Source: CAVTQZ01 sp963737015
Lineage (GTDB): Bacteria; Actinomycetota; Acidimicrobiia; Acidimicrobiales; UBA8190
Assembly (NCBI GenBank): GCA_963737015.1
Contig: CAVTQZ010000001.1
Coordinates: forward strand, 434,001 to 498,000
DNA: 64,000 nucleotides
Reading direction: 5' to 3'
The notes under the pieces: generated by a model
Database searches by the model: none
What the model saw: the letters and a program-made list of their open reading frames with translations, nothing else
Told to the model about the DNA's origin: nothing
Made by a program: the position numbers and the translations under genes
Shown: piece by piece, positions 8,016 to 17,015 of the stretch
How the letters are laid out: every line of letters begins with the position of its first letter
Position numbering within the stretch: the first letter of the stretch is position 1

Positions 8016-9221
8016 TCAGCGCCTGCCCGCCGCGGCGAGCACCAATAGCACAGCGGCCATGGACACCGGAACGGCAACGATCCCGAGCCGTGTCACGTGT
8101 GTGATGGACGGGGTGCAGCCCGCGGCACGGGCACTCTTCAACCACAAAAGGGACGATAGCGATCCCGTGACGAAGAGGTTCGGTCCCAGATTCAACCCGA
8201 CCAGCAACGAGAAAGGATGAGGCGGGACCCGTGAAGCGAGAAGCGATGCGGCGGGAAGATTGTTCGTCACGACCGACGTGACCGCTGCGAACGTCGCGGT
8301 CCCCCAAGAGTCGAGATGGCCCAACAGTCGCGAGGGGCCGTTCCACCATCGCCCGAGGGTTCCGAGGGCAACGGCCGATGCAAACAGGCCGAGGAGCAAT
8401 TGAGGACCGAGCGTCTCGACCAGGTACGGCAGGCGTTCGCGGCGCTGTAGAAGCCTCAGTGCGACAGCCGCGACCCCGATACCTCCCACCCACGGTGCGG
8501 GTGAGCGTAAGAGCAATACCAACGCGGTGGCAGCGATGACTGCGGACACGCCGAGCGCGCCGCATCGCCTCTGCACTCGAGGTACGTCGTCGTCAACTCT
8601 GTGAACGCTGACGAGCTCTCTGCGGTGAAAGGCGGCGACTACCAGTGCGGTGAGCAAGACCGATACGGCGAACGCCGGCGCCATCCGCGCCACGAAGTGG
8701 CTTCCCGACAGGCGGAGCTGTCCCAGGACGATCAGGTTCGTGAGGTTCGAGCCCGGTAGAAGGAGGGATGCTGCATTTGACAGGAGGAGGCATGCGTAGA
8801 GGACAGGTGCCGGTGAACGGTTCCGGGCGCGGGCGAGGTGTACGAGCACAGGAGTCAAAAACGCCACGGAAGTGTCCAGGTTCAACACTGCGGTGACCGC
8901 GGCTACGACGAGTGTGGCGGCGCCGAACAGACCGAGCTCGCTCCGAATAAATCTTGCGAGACGTGTGCCGGCAGCTTCGAAGACTCCGTCGCCGTTCGCG
9001 ACGACGCCGATCAACAGCAAGCCGCCGACGAGGACGAAAGGGGGCCAGTCCTGTGAGCTAGCCGCCTGTGCATCGGGCAGGTCGAGGCCCGAGGCGAGAG
9101 CAGCGGCGGGAATGGCAATCACTGCCAGAAACCAACCGATACGCGACATGGTGAGCCCGTGTTCGGGAGGTGCCGGTGCGAGCGCTCTCGGCACCTCGTC
9201 GTCGGCTTGCTTGGTCGTCAC
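8016..9221 (-). CDS. ArsB/CitM-like (ion transporter superfamily) permease
   Basis: A 401-residue integral membrane protein with 10 or more hydrophobic segments, such as IGWFLAVIAIPAAALASGL and FVLVGGLLLIGVVA. The paired motifs DTSVAFLTPVLVHLAR in the first half and TNNLPAASLLASRV in the second are the inverted helix-hairpin signatures of the ArsB/NhaD/SLC13-like superfamily. These carry anions or exchange sodium for protons. The substrate is not readable and no ars genes are nearby. The given start is GTG 9221; ATG 9149 (MSRIGWF) would remove a hydrophilic leader of 24 residues. It lies 16 bases downstream of the MBL gene and may be co-transcribed. Confidence 0.7.
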   Translation of the reverse strand: MTTKQADDEVPRALAPAPPEHGLTMSRIGWFLAVIAIPAAALASGLDLPDAQAASSQDWPPFVLVGGLLLIGVVANGDGVFEAAGTRLARFIRSELGLFGAATLVVAAVTAVLNLDTSVAFLTPVLVHLARARNRSPAPVLYACLLLSNAASLLLPGSNLTNLIVLGQLRLSGSHFVARMAPAFAVSVLLTALVVAAFHRRELVSVHRVDDDVPRVQRRCGALGVSAVIAATALVLLLRSPAPWVGGIGVAAVALRLLQRRERLPYLVETLGPQLLLGLFASAVALGTLGRWWNGPSRLLGHLDSWGTATFAAVTSVVTNNLPAASLLASRVPPHPFSLLVGLNLGPNLFVTGSLSSLLWLKSARAAGCTPSITHVTRLGIVAVPVSMAAVLLVLAAAGRR

Positions 9222-9236
9222 CCAACCGAGCGGTGC

Positions 9237-9923
9237 TTACCAGCCCCGGTCGATCCACTCCTGAAGGTGCGGACGTTCTGAACCGATCGTGGTATCGGCC
9301 CCATGACCGGGCAGTACCAATGTGTCGGGACCGAAACGAGCGAAGATGCGGTCGTCTAGAGAACGGATGATCGCGTCGAAGTCGCCACCGGGAAATTTGG
9401 TGGCTCCGGGGCCGCCAGGGAACAAGGTGTCACCCGAGAAGAAGAGCGGCGTGTCTCTTACGTAGAAGCACATCGAGCCCGGGGTGTGCCCTGGCGTGGC
9501 GATCGTCTCGATTCGGAGGTCGCCCACCTCTATGACCGACTCGTCTTCGAGGATCTCGTCGTACGAGGGAAGCATCTCCGAGTCGGCGGCGGTCACGGCC
9601 ACGTCGAAGCCGGCTTCGCGCACCGCCGGGACAGCCTGGATGTGGTCCCAGTGCCCGTGGGTCTCGATGACCTTTCGCACCCCCAGCTTCTGGCACATGT
9701 CGAGGAGCAGCTCGTGCTCGTTGGCTGCATCGATGAGGACAGCGTCACCAGTGTGCTTGCACCTCACCACGTGCACGTTGTTGTCGACGGGACCCACGAC
9801 GACCCTGTGGACCTCCACCGCGCTGTTCTCGTAGTGAGCCACCGTGCCTCCTGTCCGCGCCAACCCGCCGAGACGAGCATATTTGGTGGTGATTCGCTCG
9901 TCGCCCGGTGCCTCGGGCTCCAC
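9237..9923 (-). CDS. MBL-fold metallo-hydrolase (glyoxalase II-like)
   Basis: A soluble di-metal hydrolase of the metallo-beta-lactamase fold. The metal-binding THGHWDH motif is present, followed by TPGHTPGSMCFY, FSGDTLFPGG and the terminal LPGHG, the full ligand set seen in glyoxalase-II-like enzymes. Length is 228 residues, suited to a single MBL domain. GTG 9923 is the given start. GTG 9842 (VAHYENS), with GGAGG 4 bases upstream, could instead begin the protein nearer the conserved domain. The gene is divergent from an acyl-CoA dehydrogenase and shares a palindrome with it, so hydrolysis of a thioester is a reasonable guess only. Confidence 0.8.
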   Translation of the reverse strand: MEPEAPGDERITTKYARLGGLARTGGTVAHYENSAVEVHRVVVGPVDNNVHVVRCKHTGDAVLIDAANEHELLLDMCQKLGVRKVIETHGHWDHIQAVPAVREAGFDVAVTAADSEMLPSYDEILEDESVIEVGDLRIETIATPGHTPGSMCFYVRDTPLFFSGDTLFPGGPGATKFPGGDFDAIIRSLDDRIFARFGPDTLVLPGHGADTTIGSERPHLQEWIDRGW

Positions 9924-9939
9924 TTGACCGTATGGTCAA
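9924..9939. promoter_or_regulatory. Candidate operator: palindrome TTGACCGTATGGTCAA
   Basis: A perfect 6-bp inverted repeat, TTGACC/GGTCAA, with a GTAT centre. It abuts the GTG of the MBL hydrolase and sits 54 bases before the acyl-CoA dehydrogenase start. Size and symmetry suit a dimeric regulator such as TetR or GntR type. No regulator gene is adjacent. Confidence 0.4.
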
Positions 9940-9993
9940 TGCCGCTTTTCGTCTGGTAGACAGGCACGGTCTCGGAAGAGAGGGGACAGCTAC

Positions 9994-11109
9994 ATGAACT
10001 TCGCCTTCAGCGAGGAGCAGGAAGAGCTAAGGCGCGCGGTCAAGCGGTTTCTAGAGGACAAGTCACCCATGACCGAGGTACGTCGGCTCATGGAGACCAC
10101 GGAAGGTTTCGACCGGGCGGTGTGGGACCAGATGGCCAACCAGCTCGGCCTCCAGGCTCTCACGATCCCCGAGGAGTACGGAGGGGCCGGGTTCTCCTAC
10201 GTGGAGCTCGTGGTCGTGCTCGAGGAGATGGGAGCCTCCCTCATGTGCGCTCCGTACTTCGCCACCGTGGCTCTCGGCGCGAACGCCCTTCTGTCGTCGG
10301 GGGACGAGGCAGCGAAGAAGGACCTGTTGCCGGGGATCGCAGCGGGTTCGGTGATCGCCACCCTGGCGATCACCGAGGACAACGGGCGCTGGGACCTGGA
10401 CGCCATCGCGCTGAAAGCGACGTCCGACGGCGGTGGCTGGAAACTGGACGGTCACAAGATGTTCGTCATCGACGGGCACAACGCGGACCTCCTCCTCGTT
10501 GCGGCCCGTTCGCCGAGAGGTTTCAGCCTCTTCGCGGTGGAAGCCGATGCTCAGGGTCTCACCCGAACTCCCCTCGCAACGATGGACCAGACCCGCAAGC
10601 AGGCGAGAGTGGAGTTCGCATCGACGCCGGCACGACTGGTGGGAGAGGACGGAGCAGCCGCCCCCGTCCTCACCCGCACACTCGACCTCGCTGCGGTCGC
10701 ACTGGCCGCGGAACAGGTAGGCGGCGCCCAACGATGCCTCGACATGTCGGTGGAGTACGCGAAGACCCGTATCCAATTCGGCAGGCCCATCGGCTCTTTC
10801 CAGGCGATCAAGCACAAGTGCGCGGACATGCTGCTCGAGGTGGAGTCTGCAAAGTCCGCTGCCTACTACGCGGGATGGGCCGCGGCCGAGGACTCCGACG
10901 AGCTTCCGGTCGTCGCGAGCCTCGCGAAGTCATACTGCTCGGAGGCCTACTTCCACGCAGCCGCGGAGAACATCCAGATCCACGGCGGCATCGGGTTCAC
11001 GTGGGAGCACGACGCGCACCTGTACTTCAAGCGGGCGAAGTCGTCGGAGCTGTTGCTCGGTGACCCGAGCTATCACCGCGAGCTGTTGGCGCAACGCATA
11101 GGTATCTGA
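9994..11109 (+). CDS. Acyl-CoA dehydrogenase family protein (FadE-like)
   Basis: A FAD-dependent acyl-CoA dehydrogenase of 371 residues. It begins MNFAFSEEQEELRRAVKRF, a textbook N-terminal helical start. LGLQALTIPEEYGGAGFSY follows, then a variant middle domain (ITEDNGRWDLDAI), the flavin helix RIQFGRPIGSFQAIKHKCAD and the C-terminal QIHGGIGFTWEHDAHLYFKRA. The expected catalytic Glu position in this class is often changed, as in paired subunits that form heterotetramers for steroid or branched substrates. Such pairing here is inference. ATG 9994 has AGAGGGG 8 bases upstream. The shared palindrome at 9924 suggests co-regulation with the MBL hydrolase. Confidence 0.88.
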   Translation: MNFAFSEEQEELRRAVKRFLEDKSPMTEVRRLMETTEGFDRAVWDQMANQLGLQALTIPEEYGGAGFSYVELVVVLEEMGASLMCAPYFATVALGANALLSSGDEAAKKDLLPGIAAGSVIATLAITEDNGRWDLDAIALKATSDGGGWKLDGHKMFVIDGHNADLLLVAARSPRGFSLFAVEADAQGLTRTPLATMDQTRKQARVEFASTPARLVGEDGAAAPVLTRTLDLAAVALAAEQVGGAQRCLDMSVEYAKTRIQFGRPIGSFQAIKHKCADMLLEVESAKSAAYYAGWAAAEDSDELPVVASLAKSYCSEAYFHAAAENIQIHGGIGFTWEHDAHLYFKRAKSSELLLGDPSYHRELLAQRIGI

Positions 11110-11130
11110 GCGACCCATCCGCCGCCAGCT

Positions 11131-11805
11131 TCAGGAGGCGCCCCCCGTAGGAGACGTCTCCAGCGCGTTGTCGATTGCTTCGCGCAGCACAGCGGCGTTG
11201 CGCCGGGGGTTGGACGAACCGGTGAGGTAACGCACCACGACGAAATGCGTTGCGCCGGCACGGGCCATGGCGGGAACCGTGTCGGGAGAGACCCCACCCG
11301 TGACGAACACAGGGCGCGACGACGCACCGACCGCGTGGCTCACGTATCCGAGACCTGTCCCTGCTCGTCCGGGCTTCGTCGGTGTGGGGCTCACCGGGCC
11401 CGCCGACACGTAGTCCACGGGCTGGTCGGCTGCGGCGGCGAGCTGTGGAGGTGAATGAGTCGAAAGCCCGACGAGCACGTCGTCACCGAGGATCCTTCGT
11501 GCCAGGACGGGGCTCGCGTCCTCCTGGCCGAGATGTACGCCGTCACAACCTATTTCGAGCGCCAGGTCCGGACGATCGTTCAATACGAACGGGACCGATC
11601 GCTCGGCACAAAGCGTCTGAAGCTCGTTCCCGCGCGCGACCACGGCTCGGGCTTCTGCGTCCTTCTCCCGAAGTTGGACGACGTCCACCCCGCCCTCGAT
11701 GCAAGCCTCGACGAACTGCAGGAGATCCGGCCTGTCGGCCGTGCAGAGATAGAGCCTTCTCGACGCGATGCCTTTCGGCCGAGCCGCAGAGCGCGCTTGG
11801 GTCAA
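11131..11805 (-). CDS. thiE: Thiamine-phosphate synthase
   Basis: ThiE condenses the thiazole phosphate and hydroxymethylpyrimidine pyrophosphate to thiamine phosphate. The TIM-barrel signatures are clear: VVQLREKDAEAR, FVLNDRPDLAL, DGVHLGQEDAS, VGLSTHSPPQL, DYVSAGPVSPTPTKPG and the phosphate loop FVTGGVSPDTVPAM. Length is 224 residues, normal for the family. It starts at TTG 11805, overlapping the stop of the HhH-GPD gene by 4 bases (TTGA), so translation is probably coupled. No thiazole or pyrimidine genes are adjacent and no TPP riboswitch is seen upstream. The final gene of an aceE-led string, it would feed the ThDP cofactor that AceE needs. Confidence 0.92.
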   Translation of the reverse strand: MTQARSAARPKGIASRRLYLCTADRPDLLQFVEACIEGGVDVVQLREKDAEARAVVARGNELQTLCAERSVPFVLNDRPDLALEIGCDGVHLGQEDASPVLARRILGDDVLVGLSTHSPPQLAAAADQPVDYVSAGPVSPTPTKPGRAGTGLGYVSHAVGASSRPVFVTGGVSPDTVPAMARAGATHFVVVRYLTGSSNPRRNAAVLREAIDNALETSPTGGAS

Positions 11806-12398
11806 CGCCCTCGCTTGGTCGAGACCGGCTGCTTCTTCTTTGCTTCGACTTTCAACTGCTGCTTATAGGCGCGCACCGTCGCCAAGGACTCCGGGTCGAC
11901 GATGTCGGCAACCGAACGGGTGCTTCCCCGCTCGGAGAAGGGTGCACTGACCTTCTCCCATCCGCGCGGACGCACTCCGAGCTGTTTGCCCAGCAGTGCC
12001 ACGAAGATCTTGGCCTTGTGATCTCCGAAGCCCGGCAGAGCCTTCAGGCGCTCGAGCAATTCCTCGCCCGAGCTCACCCCGGTCCAGATCCGACTGGGGT
12101 CGTCGCCGTAGTCGTCCGCCACCACCCTGCTCAGTTCCTGTACGCGTTTGGCCATCGAGCCCGGGTAGCGGTGGAGCGCCGGCTTTCTCGTGAAGGCTTC
12201 CGCCAGGGCCTCCGGTTCCATGGTCGCGATCTCTTTGGCGTCGAGCCGCCGGCCGAGTCGCTTTTTCAGCTCGAGCGGTCCAGCGAAGGCCCATTCGAGC
12301 GGCACCTGCTGGTCGAGAACCATCCCGATGAGTAGTGCGAGCGGATCCTCCGACAGCAGCGCGTCCGCTTCGGCATCCTGACTCAAGTGGAGCTGCAC
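11802..12398 (-). CDS. HhH-GPD-type base-excision DNA repair protein
   Basis: A 198-residue protein of the HhH-GPD superfamily, DNA glycosylases that excise damaged bases. It has the opening helix LLIGMVLDQQVPLEWAF, the MAKRVQELSRVVADDY helix and the LKALPGFGDHKAKIFVAL hairpin, matching the helix-hairpin-helix plus conserved Asp region in a reduced form. No iron-sulfur Cys cluster is visible. The C-terminus is Lys-rich. GTG 12398 gives MQLHLSQDAEADALL, 36 bases after the aceE stop; longer in-frame readings run antisense through aceE coding and were not used. Substrate lesion unknown. Confidence 0.75.
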   Translation of the reverse strand: MQLHLSQDAEADALLSEDPLALLIGMVLDQQVPLEWAFAGPLELKKRLGRRLDAKEIATMEPEALAEAFTRKPALHRYPGSMAKRVQELSRVVADDYGDDPSRIWTGVSSGEELLERLKALPGFGDHKAKIFVALLGKQLGVRPRGWEKVSAPFSERGSTRSVADIVDPESLATVRAYKQQLKVEAKKKQPVSTKRGR

Positions 12399-12433
12399 CG
12401 AAGCGGAGCCTAGCTGTGACTCCCTCCGTGACG

Positions 12434-15193
12434 TCAGTCGGACCAGGGATCGCCTGATCCGGGGTCCACCCCGTAGCGGTTGATCGCATCGGAGACCTCG
12501 TCGGTCTTCGCATCGCCCTGTTGGGCAAGGGCTGCCAGTGTGGCGACGACGATGTGCGCGGCGTCCACTTCGAAGAAACGGCGAAGGCTCGCACGTGTAT
12601 CGGAGCGCCCGAACCCGTCTGTCCCCAACGACACCCAAGGCCGGCTCACCCAGCGCGCTATCTGGTCGGGCACAGAGCGAAGGTAGTCACTCACCGCCAC
12701 CACGGGCGCTGTCTCGTCCTTCGCCTCGCAGCAGAGAGCTTGTGTCACGTAGGGATCGCGTTGCGCTTCACCGGGGTGCAGCCGGTTCCAGCGCTCGGCC
12801 GAAAGAGCATCGGATCGAAGTTCCGAGTAAGAGGTCGCGGACCAAGCGTCGCAGCTCACACCCCAGTCCGACGCGAGCATCTCGCGTGCTTCGATCGCCG
12901 CCTGCCACATGGGCCCTGAGAAGAGGAGGCTGGCGCGGCGCTGTCTGCCGTTTCGTCCCCGCGCCTTTCTCTGTTCGGTCTCGAGGGCGGGTCCCGCGAA
13001 GCGGTAAATGCCGCGGAGGATTCCGTCGCGGACCGGCTGGCCCTCTCTGTCGTCGGGGATGGGTGGCATCTCGTAGTTCTCGTTGTAGAGGGTGAGGTAC
13101 CAGAACCTGTCCTCGGGTTCGGGGCCAAGGATCTTCGAGACAGCCTCCTCGAGGATCACGGCGATCTCGTACGCGAAGGCGGGGTCGTAGATGCGGCATG
13201 CGGGGTTCACAGATGCCAGCAGCGGTGAGTGCCCATCGTCGTGCTGGAGTCCTTCGCCTTGGAGCGTGGTACGTCCCGCCGTGCAGCCGGCGAGGATGCC
13301 CCGCCCGCGGATGTCTCCGAGGAGCCAGGCGAGATCCCCAGTTCGCTGGAACCCGAACATCGAGTAGAAGAGGTAGACCGGCAGCATCGGCCTGCTCCAG
13401 GTGGCGTACGCCGTCGCCATCGCGATGAAGCTCGCCATTGCACCGGCCTCCGTGATCCCCTCTTGCAAAACCTGTCCGTTTTTGTCCTCGGCGTACCTGA
13501 GGATGAGGTCCGCGTCCACGGGCGTGTAGAGCTGACCCTCGGGCGCGTAGATCTTCGCTTCGGCTATGAGCGGCTCTAGACCGAAGGTCCGGGCTTCGTC
13601 GGGGACGATCGGAGCCACGAAGCGTCCGACGTTCTGGTCACGCACGAGGTTCCGCAGGAGCCGCGTGAAGGCCATGGTGGTCGACACCGCCTGCTTTCCC
13701 GAACCTCCGAGCAGGTCCGAGAAGACCTTCTCTTCCGGCGCGTGTTCGGGCTTCGGACGCACGGTCCTCGTCGGGAGCGGGCCCGCCAGGACCTTTCGGC
13801 GCGCTTCGAGGTACTCGTGAGCCGGGGAACCCTCGGGCGGACTGTAGTAAGGCGGGACCTCCTGCTCCAGGGCTTCGTCCGGCACCTCGTCCTCGAGGTA
13901 CAAGCGGTCTCTCAGGGCTCGAAGCTGCTCCTTGGACATCTTCTTGATCTGGTGCGTCGCGTTTCGGGCCTCGATCTGAGGGCCGAGGGTCCAGCCCTTG
14001 ATGGTCTTGGCGAGGATCACCGTGGGCATACCCACCTGTTCGGTTGCGAGCTTGTAGGCGGCGTAGAGCTTGCGGTAGTCGTGACCGCCTCGGGGAAGAG
14101 CCTGTAGCTCTGCATCCGACAGCCGCTCGACGAGCTTTCGCAGCCGCGGGTCTGGGCCGAAGAAGTGCTCGCGGATGTAGGCGCCCGACTCCGTGGCGTA
14201 CTTCTGGAATTCACCGTCGGGGGTGGTGTTCATCTTGTCGAGCAGCACGCCGTCGACGTCGGCGGCGAGCAGCTCGTCCCATTTCGATCCCCAGATGACC
14301 TTTATGACGTTCCAACCCGCGCCGCGGAACATCGCCTCGGCTTCCTGGATGATCTTGCCGTTTCCCCGGACCGGGCCGTCGAGACGTTGCAGGTTGCAGT
14401 TCACGATGAAGATCAGATTGTCTAGGTGCTCACGGCCCGCTACCCCGAGAGCGCCGATCGACTCGACCTCGTCGAGCTCCCCGTCGCCGAGAAAGGCCCA
14501 CACCCTGCTCTTGGACGTATCGACGAGCTCACGATGCAAGAGATAGCGATTCACGTGTGCCTGGTAGATCGCGCAAAGCGGGCCCAGGCCCATCGACACC
14601 GTGGGGAACTCCCAGAAGTCGGGCAAAAGGCGAGGATGCGGATAGCTCGGGAGGCCGTTTCCGCCGACTTCCTGGCGGAAGTGGTCGAGCTGCTGCTCGG
14701 TGAGACGCCCCTCCACGTATGCCCGCGCGTAGATCCCCGGTGATGCGTGGCCCTGGAAGAAGACCATGTCCCCGAAGCCTCCGTCGGACTTGCCCCTGAA
14801 GAAATGGTTGAAGCCGACCTCGTACAGCGCCGCCGAGCTGGCGTAGGTGGCGAGGTGCCCACCGATGCCTTCGCTGCGGTAGTTCGCACGGCTCACCATG
14901 ACTGCGGCATTCCATCGGATGTACGCCCGAATGCGCCGTTCGATGTATTCGTCCCCCGGGAACCACGGCTCTTGGTCGCGCGGGATCGTGTTCACATAGG
15001 GGGTGGAGACGGTGGAGGGGAAGTCCACTTGCTTCGCGCGAGCTCTCTCGAGCAGCTTCATGAGCAGGAAGCGCGCCCTGACCCGGCCACGTGAGTCCAC
15101 AACCGAATCGAAGGAGTCGAGCCACTCGGTCGTCTCCTCCGAATCGATGTCGGGGAGTTGGTGGGACATCCCGTCGAAGAGCACGACCCTCAT
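12434..15193 (-). CDS. aceE: Pyruvate dehydrogenase E1, homodimeric type
   Basis: ThDP-dependent E1 of the pyruvate dehydrogenase complex, decarboxylating pyruvate and acetylating the E2 lipoyl arm. About 919 residues from ATG 15193, as expected for the fused alpha-beta AceE. The N-terminus shows DIDSEETTEWLDSFD, the ThDP site carries GDGELDEVESIGAL ending in IFIVNCN, and QRLDGPVRGNGKIIQE and the C-terminal transketolase-like domain follow. An alternative ATG at 15169 gives MSHQLPDIDSEE. It is followed by HhH-GPD and thiE on the same strand. The matching lpd and E2 genes lie 2-5 kb away on the opposite strand, so all catalytic subunits are present locally. Confidence 0.93.
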   Translation of the reverse strand: MRVVLFDGMSHQLPDIDSEETTEWLDSFDSVVDSRGRVRARFLLMKLLERARAKQVDFPSTVSTPYVNTIPRDQEPWFPGDEYIERRIRAYIRWNAAVMVSRANYRSEGIGGHLATYASSAALYEVGFNHFFRGKSDGGFGDMVFFQGHASPGIYARAYVEGRLTEQQLDHFRQEVGGNGLPSYPHPRLLPDFWEFPTVSMGLGPLCAIYQAHVNRYLLHRELVDTSKSRVWAFLGDGELDEVESIGALGVAGREHLDNLIFIVNCNLQRLDGPVRGNGKIIQEAEAMFRGAGWNVIKVIWGSKWDELLAADVDGVLLDKMNTTPDGEFQKYATESGAYIREHFFGPDPRLRKLVERLSDAELQALPRGGHDYRKLYAAYKLATEQVGMPTVILAKTIKGWTLGPQIEARNATHQIKKMSKEQLRALRDRLYLEDEVPDEALEQEVPPYYSPPEGSPAHEYLEARRKVLAGPLPTRTVRPKPEHAPEEKVFSDLLGGSGKQAVSTTMAFTRLLRNLVRDQNVGRFVAPIVPDEARTFGLEPLIAEAKIYAPEGQLYTPVDADLILRYAEDKNGQVLQEGITEAGAMASFIAMATAYATWSRPMLPVYLFYSMFGFQRTGDLAWLLGDIRGRGILAGCTAGRTTLQGEGLQHDDGHSPLLASVNPACRIYDPAFAYEIAVILEEAVSKILGPEPEDRFWYLTLYNENYEMPPIPDDREGQPVRDGILRGIYRFAGPALETEQRKARGRNGRQRRASLLFSGPMWQAAIEAREMLASDWGVSCDAWSATSYSELRSDALSAERWNRLHPGEAQRDPYVTQALCCEAKDETAPVVAVSDYLRSVPDQIARWVSRPWVSLGTDGFGRSDTRASLRRFFEVDAAHIVVATLAALAQQGDAKTDEVSDAINRYGVDPGSGDPWSD

Positions 15194-15210
15194 GCTAAAG
15201 CTGTGGCCCC

Positions 15211-15678
15211 ATGACAGGCGCGGCACAGGAGACCGTCGTGTACACCGACGGCTCGTGCCTGGGGAACCCCGGTCCGGGAGGCTGGGCTTGGGCCGTGCCA
15301 GGGGGTCCGTACGCGAGCGGGGCCGAGCCTCGGACAACGAACCAGCGCATGGAGATCACCGCAGCGTTACGCGCCCTGGAGGCGATCGGCGGCCCCGTGC
15401 TCGTCCGCAGCGACTCGACCTACGTCGTGAACGCCTTCCGCGACCGTTGGTGGGAGGCATGGCGCCGGCGCGGCTGGCGCAACGCGGCGGGCAAGCCCGT
15501 CGCCAACCGGGACCTCTGGGAACCGCTGCTGACCGAGGCTCTCGAGAACGGGCGCGAGGTGCGTTTCGCGTGGGTGAAGGGGCACTCGAACGACGAGATG
15601 AACGACCGGGTGGATCTCCTGGCCGTCGAGGCCGCTATGACCCAGCGCGGGACGTCAGGCGGCGCATTCGACACGTGA
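15211..15678 (+). CDS. rnhA: Ribonuclease HI
   Basis: RNase HI hydrolyses the RNA strand of RNA-DNA hybrids. The DEDD residues are visible: VYTDGSCLGNPGPGGWAW (Asp), RMEITAALRALEA (Glu), VRSDSTYVVNAFRDRW (Asp) and NDRVDLLAVEAA (Asp), with the handle region WRRRGWRNAAGKPVANRDLW. Length is 155 residues, a normal single-domain enzyme without a hybrid-binding domain. It is divergent from aceE with only about 17 bases between starts, so the two promoters must overlap. The window therefore holds both an RNase HI and an RNase HII. Confidence 0.93.
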   Translation: MTGAAQETVVYTDGSCLGNPGPGGWAWAVPGGPYASGAEPRTTNQRMEITAALRALEAIGGPVLVRSDSTYVVNAFRDRWWEAWRRRGWRNAAGKPVANRDLWEPLLTEALENGREVRFAWVKGHSNDEMNDRVDLLAVEAAMTQRGTSGGAFDT

Positions 15679-15715
15679 CACGAAAGGGTTTTGGCGTCGT
15701 CGTCCGTGCGACTCA

Positions 15716-15721
15716 TAGCAT
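15716..15721 (+). promoter_or_regulatory. -10 element TAGCAT before SDR gene
   Basis: TAGCAT lies exactly 6 bases before ATG 15728, ideal for a leaderless transcript starting at the ATG. No Shine-Dalgarno is present. Confidence 0.45.
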
Positions 15722-15727
15722 GCCGCC

Positions 15728-16490
15728 ATGGATCTGAACGGTGCTTCTGCTCTGGTGACGGGTGGTGCTTCGGGCCTCGGGGCGGCGACGGCCCGAAAGC
15801 TCACATTCCTGGGCGTGCGTTGCACGGTCTTCGACCGCAACGAGGAAGGGGCCAAAGCGCTGGCCAACGAGATCGGCGCCGACTATGTCGGTGGTGACGT
15901 GACCGTGCCCGACGACTGTCGAGCGCGCCGTTGATCAAGCGGCCGAAGGCGGCAAGCTGCGGGTAACCGTCAACTGCGCCGGGACCGGCTGGGTGGGACG
16001 GGTGATCAATCGCGACAACTCGCCGCACGACCTCGGGGCGTTCAAGTTCATACAGGAGCTCAACGTCATCGGTACGTTCAACGTGATGACTCGCGCCGCG
16101 TCGGCGATCGCGGTGACCGAGCCCATGGAGGAAGGCGAGAGGGGCGTGATCATAAACACCGCCTCGGTCGCCGCGTTCGAAGGACAGATCGGACAGCTGG
16201 CGTACGCGGCCTCGAAGGGTGCGGTGGTCGGTATGACGCTGCCGGCCGCCCGGGACCTGGCTGCCGTGGGGATCCGTGTCGTGACTATCGCACCAGGGCT
16301 CTTCGACACGCCGCTTCTGGCGATGTTGCCCGAGGACCAGCGTGCGGCTCTCGGGCAATCGGTCCTCTTCCCGAAGAGACTCGGCCAGCCCGCTCAGTAC
16401 GGCGAGCTCGTCGCGCAGATCGCGCAGAACAGTTACTTGAACGGAGAGGTAATACGCCTGGACGGCGGCATCCGGATGCCGCCCAAGTAG
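15728..16490 (+). pseudogene. SDR dehydrogenase (HSD17B10-like), frameshifted near 15917
   Basis: A short-chain dehydrogenase similar to type-2 3-hydroxyacyl-CoA dehydrogenases. The first frame carries the cofactor motif VTGGASGLGAATARKL, and the second carries VNCAGTG, INTASVAAFEGQ, the catalytic YAASKGAV and PGLFDTPLLAMLP. An apparent extra T at about 15917 in GACGACTGTC ends the first frame at 15934. Without it the reading DDVERAVDQAAEGG is restored and the full length would be about 253 residues. All catalytic motifs remain, so a sequence error is the likelier explanation. A 3-hydroxyacyl-CoA substrate would fit the two acyl-CoA dehydrogenases in this window. Confidence 0.8.
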
Positions 16491-16540
16491 GCAATCCGAA
16501 CGAGCGGGACGTAGAGCGCCGGCCGGAACCGTGAATCGAG

Positions 16541-16993
16541 ATGCCCGAGGAGATCCACAGCTGGAGCGTTGAAGAGGCAAGAACCTATCTGCCTCGGCTC
16601 CGTCGCTTGGTCGTGCTGCTCCGCAAGGCCGCCGAGGCTGCCACGCGTGCTCGTGGTAACGGGCACTCCAAGCTGAACGAAGCGGTCTCCGACGACGAAG
16701 GCGCCGAAGACGGGGTCTCAGCGGGAAGCGCACGTGCGCAGCCACCGGGCTCCGACCACCCCGGCGAGTCGCCTCCACTCATAACTCCGCAACAGGCTCT
16801 TGAAGAGATCTCCGAGCGGGGTGTGATCCTTCGCGACCCCTCCCGTGGTCTCGTCGACTTCCCGAGTCGTCGTCCGAGCGGACGGCTCGTGCTCCTTTGC
16901 TGGCAACTCGGCGAGGACGACCTTGGTTGGTGGCATCTGCCAGAGGACGGTTTCGCGGGCAGGCGTCCACTTCCGGTTCCTCCCGAGATCTGA
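16541..16993 (+). CDS. DUF2203 family protein
   Basis: A 150-residue protein matching the DUF2203 pattern: an N-terminal helical SVEEARTYLPRLRRLVVLLR, a variable acidic linker (roughly 40-75), then GVILRDPSRGLVDFPSRR, VLLCWQLGEDDLGWWH and a terminal GFAGRRPL. Function is unknown for the family, though the conserved His, Asp and Arg residues suggest a small enzyme or ligand-binding fold. It lies 50 bases downstream of the SDR gene and could be co-transcribed. Confidence 0.75.
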   Translation: MPEEIHSWSVEEARTYLPRLRRLVVLLRKAAEAATRARGNGHSKLNEAVSDDEGAEDGVSAGSARAQPPGSDHPGESPPLITPQQALEEISERGVILRDPSRGLVDFPSRRPSGRLVLLCWQLGEDDLGWWHLPEDGFAGRRPLPVPPEI

Positions 16994-17015
16994 TCCCGCA
17001 CACGCATGCGGATCC

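Noticed and set aside
11806..12433. TPP riboswitch or independent promoter for thiE
   Set aside because: thiE overlaps the upstream coding gene by 4 bases and no THI-box sequence is visible.
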